Origin: an uncultured Acholeplasmatales bacterium
GTDB taxonomy: Bacteria > Bacillota_I > Bacilli_A > Acholeplasmatales > Anaeroplasmataceae
Length of the DNA: 64,000 nucleotides
Reading direction: 5' to 3'
Assembly (NCBI GenBank): GCA_944324805.1
Contig: CALUXS010000002.1
Span: 62,001-126,000 of the forward strand
The position numbers were made by a program, and so were the translations under genes. The notes beneath the pieces were generated by a model. It had not been told where the DNA came from, did not search any database, and saw only the letters and a program-made list of their open reading frames with translations. Shown in pieces: positions 59,395-64,000 of the stretch (positions within the stretch are counted from its first letter, which is position 1; every line of letters starts with the position of its first letter).

Positions 59395-60607
59395 GTGTGA
59401 AGGTGTTGTTACTATTCCTGCCTCAAAAAGTATTAGTCACCGTGCACTAATTTGTGCATGTCTTGCTGATGGTTCTTCTGAAATTAAAAATGTAACTTTT
59501 TCAAAGGATATTTTAGCTACAATTGACTGCTTAAGAAATTTAGGGCAAGAAATAATTATTAATAATGATAGTATAGTTGTTATTCCACATAAAATTTTAA
59601 AAAAAGGAAACTTAAATGCTAATGAATCGGGCTCAACATTACGTTTTATGATTCCTTTGTTACTTATGCAAGATGAACAAATAACCATAACAGGAGAGAA
59701 TCATTTAAAAAAACGTCCTATTTCGGATTATTTTCCTATATTTGAGCAAAATGATGTTGAGTATAGTTATAATGGTGAATTGCCTTTAAAGCTAAAGGGA
59801 AAACTAAAACCTGGAAAATATGTAATGAATGGCAACGTTTCAAGTCAGTTTATTAGTGGAATGCTTTTTGCTTTACCACTTTTAGATGGTGATTCAACGA
59901 TTATTTTAAAAAATGAGTTAGAATCTGTTTCATATGTTGATATGACAATAGAAGTTTGTAAATTTTTTGGAGTAACAATTGAAAAAATTAAGGAAGGCTA
60001 TTTTATTCGCGGCAAACAAAAATATTTAGCAAGAAATTATACGATTGAGGGTGACTTTTCACAATCAGCCTTTTTCCTTGTTATGAATGCCTTAGGAGCT
60101 AAACTAGAACTAAAAGGATTGGTTGAAAGTCATCTTCAAGGAGATGAAAGAATCTTAGATATTTTAAGAGGTTTTGGAGTATCATTTGATTCTAGATACA
60201 TGATAGAAAAAATTGATTTAAAGCCTCAAGTGGTTTCTTTAAAGAATGAACCTGATTTAGCACCGGTATTAGCGCTATTTGCAACTAGTATTCCTGGGAA
60301 AACTATATTTAAGGATTTAGCACGATTAAAATATAAGGAATGTGATCGCTTATTAGCCACAAAGGCCTTATTAGAGGCATTAGGGGCTAATGTTGTAGCA
60401 GGAGAGGATTATTTAGAAATTGAAGGTGGAAATAAGCTACATGAAGGCTTTATTAATACGTATAATGATCATCGTATTTTAATGACTGCTGCAGTTAGTA
60501 CCTTAATTGTAAAAAAGGTTGAGGTAGATTCTTTAGAGCCTGTAAAAAAATCTTTCCCAAATTTCTTTGAAATATATAAACAAATTGGTGGTGAGGTAGA
60601 TGAATAA
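59372..60607 (+). CDS. aroA: 3-phosphoshikimate 1-carboxyvinyltransferase (EPSP synthase)
   Basis: The 411-residue enzyme transfers enolpyruvyl from PEP to shikimate-3-phosphate. Seen: IPASKSISHRALICACLADG, ANESGSTLRFMIPLLL, GNVSSQFISGMLFALPLLDG, EGDFSQSAFFLVMNALGA, RLKYKECDRL and YNDHRILMTAAV. ATG 59372 follows GGGAGG by 6 bases and gives the standard N-terminus; the upstream in-frame ATG at 59327 would add 15 residues of poor fit. Overlaps aroB by 23 bases. Confidence 0.96.
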   Translation: MPKLKMNKCEGVVTIPASKSISHRALICACLADGSSEIKNVTFSKDILATIDCLRNLGQEIIINNDSIVVIPHKILKKGNLNANESGSTLRFMIPLLLMQDEQITITGENHLKKRPISDYFPIFEQNDVEYSYNGELPLKLKGKLKPGKYVMNGNVSSQFISGMLFALPLLDGDSTIILKNELESVSYVDMTIEVCKFFGVTIEKIKEGYFIRGKQKYLARNYTIEGDFSQSAFFLVMNALGAKLELKGLVESHLQGDERILDILRGFGVSFDSRYMIEKIDLKPQVVSLKNEPDLAPVLALFATSIPGKTIFKDLARLKYKECDRLLATKALLEALGANVVAGEDYLEIEGGNKLHEGFINTYNDHRILMTAAVSTLIVKKVEVDSLEPVKKSFPNFFEIYKQIGGEVDE

Positions 60608-61637
60608 GCTTGAGGAAGCTCGCAAAAAAATTAATGAAGCAGATGAGATGATTAGAAAAGCGTTCGAAGAAAGAATGAAGGCAGTAGAGGATGTCATAAG
60701 CTATAAAAAAGAAAATAATTTACCAATTTTTGATGCTAAAAGAGAAGATGAAGTTATAAAAAGAAATTTATTAGAAATAAAAAATTCTAATTATCGTAGC
60801 TATTATGAAGAACTTTTACGTTTAATGTTAGACCTATCAAAAGATTATCAAGGAAAATTAATAAAAAAAAGATATGGTCTAGTTGGTAAAAGTTTAAAAC
60901 ATTCTTTGTCACCACTTATTCATCAAAGCTTTTTTGAACATTTTAATATTGATGGTTTTTATGAACTTATTGAAATAGAAGAAAACGAAGTTGAAAAGGT
61001 AGTTAAAGATTTAAGAAACCAAAAATATGTAGGAATAAATATAACGATACCTTATAAAACAAGCTTTTTACCTTATTTAGATTATTTAGATGAGAATGCT
61101 AAAGCAATTGGAAGTATTAATACAATAAAGGTTAAAAATGGTAAGCTCTATGGCTATAATACTGATTATGACGGGTTCTTGTATTTGTTAAAAAAAGCAA
61201 ACATAAATCCTAAAGGTTTAGATTGCTATATACTTGGAACTGGCGGGGCAAGCCTTGCATGTAAAAAGGTGTTACTAGACTTAGGTGCTAAAAGTGTAAA
61301 TAGAGTTTCAAGAAGTCAAAAAATGGAAGCTATTTCTTATGAAGAATTAGCAACGAGAAATATCGATTTATTAGTAAATGCAACTCCTGTAGGAATGTAT
61401 CCTTTAGTCAATGATTCGCCACTAAATGAAAATATAATAAAAAATACAAAATTAGGAATTGATTTAATTTACAATCCTGTGCAAACAAAATTTTTAAAAG
61501 AACTAAAAAGTAATTTTAATGGTTTACCAATGCTTTTGTATCAGGCCTATAAAGCTGAGGAAATATGGCAGGACTCATCATTTCAATATGAGGATTGGTT
61601 AGAGGAAGTGGGTGAAAAAATTGAATCGCTTTGGTAA
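60600..61637 (+). CDS. aroE: fused chorismate mutase (AroQ-type) - shikimate dehydrogenase
   Basis: The 345-residue protein joins two activities. Residues 1-85 look like an AroQ-type helical chorismate mutase: EEARKKINEADEMIRKAFEE, RMKAVEDVISYKKENN and PIFDAKREDEVIKRN align with the three-helix domain, including the expected Arg and Lys. Residues about 90-345 are shikimate dehydrogenase: GLVGKSLKHSLSPLIHQ, NITIPYKTSF with catalytic Lys, YNTDYDGF, NADP site GTGGASLACKKVL and NATPVGMYP. It overlaps aroA by 8 bases and aroC by 26. The mutase activity is inferred from the pattern. Confidence 0.88.
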   Translation: MNKLEEARKKINEADEMIRKAFEERMKAVEDVISYKKENNLPIFDAKREDEVIKRNLLEIKNSNYRSYYEELLRLMLDLSKDYQGKLIKKRYGLVGKSLKHSLSPLIHQSFFEHFNIDGFYELIEIEENEVEKVVKDLRNQKYVGINITIPYKTSFLPYLDYLDENAKAIGSINTIKVKNGKLYGYNTDYDGFLYLLKKANINPKGLDCYILGTGGASLACKKVLLDLGAKSVNRVSRSQKMEAISYEELATRNIDLLVNATPVGMYPLVNDSPLNENIIKNTKLGIDLIYNPVQTKFLKELKSNFNGLPMLLYQAYKAEEIWQDSSFQYEDWLEEVGEKIESLW

Positions 61638-62607
61638 TATATTTCAGGTTCAAATTTTTGGTGCTTCGCATGGAGAAGAAGTTGGCGTATTATTAGACGG
61701 AGTACCCGCAGGTATATCTTTAAGTGTTGAAGATTTTAAAAATGATATTGATAGAAGAAGACCAATAGGTAAGGCAGGCACACCAAGAAGTGAAGCTGAT
61801 ATACCACAAATAAAATCTGGTCTTTTTAATGGATATACAACCGGAGCACCACTTTTAATTAGTTTTTTAAATTCTAATACAAGAAGTAATGACTATAGTA
61901 ATCTACTAGATATTCCTCGTCCTTCACATGCAGATTTTGTCGCAAATGCTAAATATCATGGTTTTCAAGATTATAGAGGTGGAGGAACATTTAGCGGACG
62001 TCTTACAGTTGGTTTAGTTGCTGCAGGGGTAGTAGCAAATAAAATCTTTCCTATTGAAATAAAAAGTGAAATTACGTCATTAAATGGTTGCTATGATAAA
62101 GATAAATTTGAGCAAATAATAAGTGATGCAAGAGCTTCTTTAGATAGTGTTGGCGGAACTATTAAAATCACTATTAATAACTTGCCTATTGGCTTAGGAG
62201 AACCATATTTTGATTCTCTTGAATCTATGCTTGCACATGCATTATTCTCTGTTCCTGCCATAAAGGGTGTATCTTTTGGTAGTGGATTTGAGGGTTGTGC
62301 ATTAAAAGGTAGTGAATACAATGATTTAATTGTTGATAAAAAAGGAACTACAAAGACTAACAATAATGGTGGTATTAATGGTGGTATTTCTAATGGTAAT
62401 CCAATTATAATAAATATTGCAGTTAAGCCTACACCTTCTATTAGCATTAACCAAGAGACATTTAATTTTAAAGAAAATAGGCTAGATAATTTAGTTATAA
62501 AGGGAAGACACGATGCAGCTATTATTATGCGTGCTAGTGTAGTATTAGAGGCAATGTGCAAAATTACATTGGCTGATTTATATTTAAGGAGTAAAATTTA
62601 TGATTAG
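61612..62607 (+). CDS. aroC: chorismate synthase
   Basis: The 331-residue FMN-dependent enzyme converts EPSP to chorismate. Seen: FGASHGEEVGVLLDG, RRRPIGKAGTPRSEADIP, RPSHADFVANAKYHG then DYRGGGTFSGRLT, and GRHDAAIIMRASVVLEAM. Somewhat shorter than average (about 360-390). GTG start lies within the end of aroE after GAGGAAG; TTG 61621 is an alternative. Its stop overlaps the next gene by 8 bases. Confidence 0.95.
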   Translation: MKKLNRFGNIFQVQIFGASHGEEVGVLLDGVPAGISLSVEDFKNDIDRRRPIGKAGTPRSEADIPQIKSGLFNGYTTGAPLLISFLNSNTRSNDYSNLLDIPRPSHADFVANAKYHGFQDYRGGGTFSGRLTVGLVAAGVVANKIFPIEIKSEITSLNGCYDKDKFEQIISDARASLDSVGGTIKITINNLPIGLGEPYFDSLESMLAHALFSVPAIKGVSFGSGFEGCALKGSEYNDLIVDKKGTTKTNNNGGINGGISNGNPIIINIAVKPTPSISINQETFNFKENRLDNLVIKGRHDAAIIMRASVVLEAMCKITLADLYLRSKIYD

Positions 62608-63862
62608 AAAGCATATATATGATACTTTAGAGGCAGAAAATGAGGCCAAACGTTGTTTGAGTTGTAAGAATCCTCTATGTGAGACAGGCTGCCCAATTAA
62701 AAATCATATCCGTGATTTTATCAAAGAAATTAAAAATAAAGATTTAACTAAGGCGGGACAAATAGTATTTGAAAATTCTAATTTAGCATTTATTTGTAGT
62801 TTAGTATGTCCTCATGAAAATAATTGTATGGGTCATTGTGTCTTAAATAGAGCCAATAAGCCAATTAATGTAGGTGCATTAGAGGCATACATCGCTAAAA
62901 ATGTAACATATAATTATAGTTTAAAGCCAAGTAATGGTAAGAAAGCTTTAATAGTAGGTTCAGGTCCTGCCGGTATTTATGCAGCAATAGAACTAAAGAA
63001 AAATGGATTTAGCGTCACATTAGTTGAAGCATCTAATCATATTGGTGGTGTTTTAAGCTATGGAATTCCTAATTATCGCTTACCAAACGATAATTTAGAA
63101 AGAATAGAAAAGATGCTAGCCGATTTAAAAGTAGAAATAAAATTAAATACTTTTATGAATGAGGATTCTATATTGTTAGAAAAGGATAATTATGATTATA
63201 TTCTTCTAGCTTGTGGATTAACAAAATCGCGTGATGCTAATCTAGGAAGTAATGATAGAATTATTGATGCATTAAAGCTTTTAAAGGAATACAATTTAAA
63301 AACGCGATATAATGAAGGTATGTTGCCAAATGTTTATGGTAAAGTAGCAGTTGTAGGAGCAGGTAATGTAGCAATGGATGCTTCTAGGGTACTAAGAAGA
63401 TTAGGTTGCGATGTAGATGTTTTATATAGACGCTCAAGGGAAGAAGCCCCTGCAACAAAAGAAGAAATAGCTTTAGCAGAAGATGAGGGAGTAAGATTTA
63501 ATTTTTTACAAAATCCAGTTGAGGCTAAATTAGTCGATGATAAACTTGAATTAAAAATGGAAAAAATGACTTTAGGAGAACCAGATTCAAGTGGTAGAAG
63601 AAGACCTGTTTCTACAAATGAATTTTTTAACCTTAGATTTGATTTTGTAGTAAAAGCAATAGGGCAAATACCTGATAGTGATTTGGCTTTCACAAAAATA
63701 AATGTAGATCATGGCTATATAATTACTAACGATTTTTATGAGACTAATATCGAAAATATTTATGCTCTAGGTGATCTGACATTAGGTGCAAAAACAGTAG
63801 TTGAAGCTTGTGTTAGTGCTAAATGTGCAGTTGAAAATATTATATCAAAGGAAAATATATAG
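62600..63862 (+). CDS. GltD-like NAD(P)H flavoprotein (glutamate synthase small-subunit family)
   Basis: The 420-residue protein has an N-terminal ferredoxin-like Cys-rich domain (CLSCKNPLCETGCPI and ICSLVCPHENNCMGHC), an FAD site GSGPAGIYAAIELKKNG with SYGIPNYRLP, an NADP-type site VVGAGNVAMDASRVLRRLG, and a C-terminal IYALGDLTLGAKTVVEA. It belongs to the GltD/PreT/NfnB family that passes electrons from NAD(P)H to a partner. No glutamate-synthase large subunit is nearby, so the partner is unknown. Overlap with aroC indicates co-translation with the chorismate operon. Confidence 0.9.
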   Translation: MIRKHIYDTLEAENEAKRCLSCKNPLCETGCPIKNHIRDFIKEIKNKDLTKAGQIVFENSNLAFICSLVCPHENNCMGHCVLNRANKPINVGALEAYIAKNVTYNYSLKPSNGKKALIVGSGPAGIYAAIELKKNGFSVTLVEASNHIGGVLSYGIPNYRLPNDNLERIEKMLADLKVEIKLNTFMNEDSILLEKDNYDYILLACGLTKSRDANLGSNDRIIDALKLLKEYNLKTRYNEGMLPNVYGKVAVVGAGNVAMDASRVLRRLGCDVDVLYRRSREEAPATKEEIALAEDEGVRFNFLQNPVEAKLVDDKLELKMEKMTLGEPDSSGRRRPVSTNEFFNLRFDFVVKAIGQIPDSDLAFTKINVDHGYIITNDFYETNIENIYALGDLTLGAKTVVEACVSAKCAVENIISKENI

Positions 63863-63869
63863 TTTAAAT

Positions 63870-63897
63870 AAAGTGCTTTTTAGAGCACTTTTTTATT
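63870..63897 (+). terminator. terminator after the aro operon
   Basis: AAAGTGCT pairs with AGCACTTT around a 6-base loop, followed by TTTTTT. Confidence 0.85.
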
Positions 63898-63956
63898 TTA
63901 ATGAACAATTGTTATAAAAAATACGCATATTTGTAATATTTTTTCTAATAAATATG

Positions 63957-63971
63957 TGGTATAGTTATAAT
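63957..63971 (+). promoter_or_regulatory. -10 region for a gene at the right edge
   Basis: TGG-TATAGT (extended -10) overlaps the start of a second TATAAT (63966-63971). The -35 is unclear. Confidence 0.4.
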
Positions 63972-63990
63972 AACTGGGGGGTATAATTTA

Positions 63991-64000
63991 GTGAATGTCT
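63991..64000 (+). CDS. possible gene start cut by the window edge
   Basis: GTG at 63991 is preceded by GGGGGG (63976-63981) at 9 bases, the same G-rich site used by the two XRE genes, and by promoter-like elements. Only three codons are in the window, so no product can be named. Confidence 0.3.

Noticed and set aside
62091-62561. 156-codon open frame on the minus strand inside aroC
   Set aside because: It lies wholly within a conserved chorismate synthase gene and has no start signals; a shadow frame.
63334-63693. 119-codon minus-strand open frame in the GltD-like gene
   Set aside because: Low-complexity Ser/Leu-rich translation typical of antisense shadow; the + strand motifs are clear.
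1-64000. CRISPR arrays, tRNA or rRNA genes, replication origin
   Set aside because: No regularly spaced repeats, cloverleaf-like segments or DnaA-box clusters were found in the intergenic regions, none of which exceeds 300 bases.

Overview
The window is AT-rich (roughly 30% GC by eye) and densely packed, with genes almost all on the + strand. It reads as a chromosomal segment of an anaerobic low-GC Bacillota, probably in or near the Erysipelotrichia / uncultured gut Bacilli; this placement is inference. Supporting signs are Bacillus-like gene order, Shine-Dalgarno sites of the AAGGAGGTGAT type, sigma-A promoters (TTGnnn-N17-TATAAT), U-run terminators, an oxygen-sensitive class III ribonucleotide reductase and an acyl-CoA dehydratase activase. 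TGA is used as a stop codon (for example uppS and the first XRE gene), so this is not a code-4 mollicute. I see no tRNA or rRNA gene, CRISPR array, insertion sequence or prophage.

Layout: (1) 1-4413, end of trmN6, a TerB-like gene, rsmI, metG and a YitT membrane protein; trmN6/rsmI/metG matches the Bacillus yabB-yabC-metS neighbourhood. (2) 4432-8332, accessory genes: a helical protein of unknown function, two tandem small XRE regulators, a bacterial-PH membrane protein and an InlB-repeat lipoprotein. (3) 8335-10917, a 76-residue membrane protein, then a two-repeat DUF1538 membrane protein translationally linked to two P-II-like proteins. (4) 10938-20804, rplM-rpsI behind a structured leader, a GH28-like protein, a stand-alone piece of fatty-acid kinase, uppS-cdsA-dxr-rseP-galE and pgi. 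(5) 20954-26996, nrdD-nrdG-dut, a ClC channel, Nudix, a small unknown and PAP2. (6) 27023-31173, the only minus-strand unit: the activase and its partner. (7) 31269-33121, a GLUG-type lipoprotein. (8) 33143-51658, the classic cysS-mrnC-rlmB-sigH-rpmG-secE-nusG-rplKA-rplJL-ybxB-rpoBC cluster, interrupted by a large P-type ATPase and a small membrane protein. (9) 51659-58350, Sel1 protein, nfo, a heterodimeric ABC exporter and a DegV protein. (10) 58390-63862, the chorismate operon aroB-aroA-aroQE-aroC plus a GltD-like flavoprotein; a new gene begins at the right edge.

The genes mostly work as core-process units: translation and transcription (7+ ribosomal proteins, RNA polymerase beta and beta', NusG, two tRNA synthetases, three rRNA methyltransferases), isoprenoid/cell envelope (dxr, uppS, cdsA, rseP, PAP2) and aromatic amino-acid precursors. 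The least ordinary items are the P-type ATPase with an approximately 300-residue beta-repeat domain between its last two membrane helices, the DUF1538/P-II/P-II unit, the chorismate mutase-shikimate dehydrogenase fusion, the split activase operon with a palindrome inside its promoter, and several RNA leaders (L13, L1 twice, L10, rpoB, XRE) that look able to control translation.
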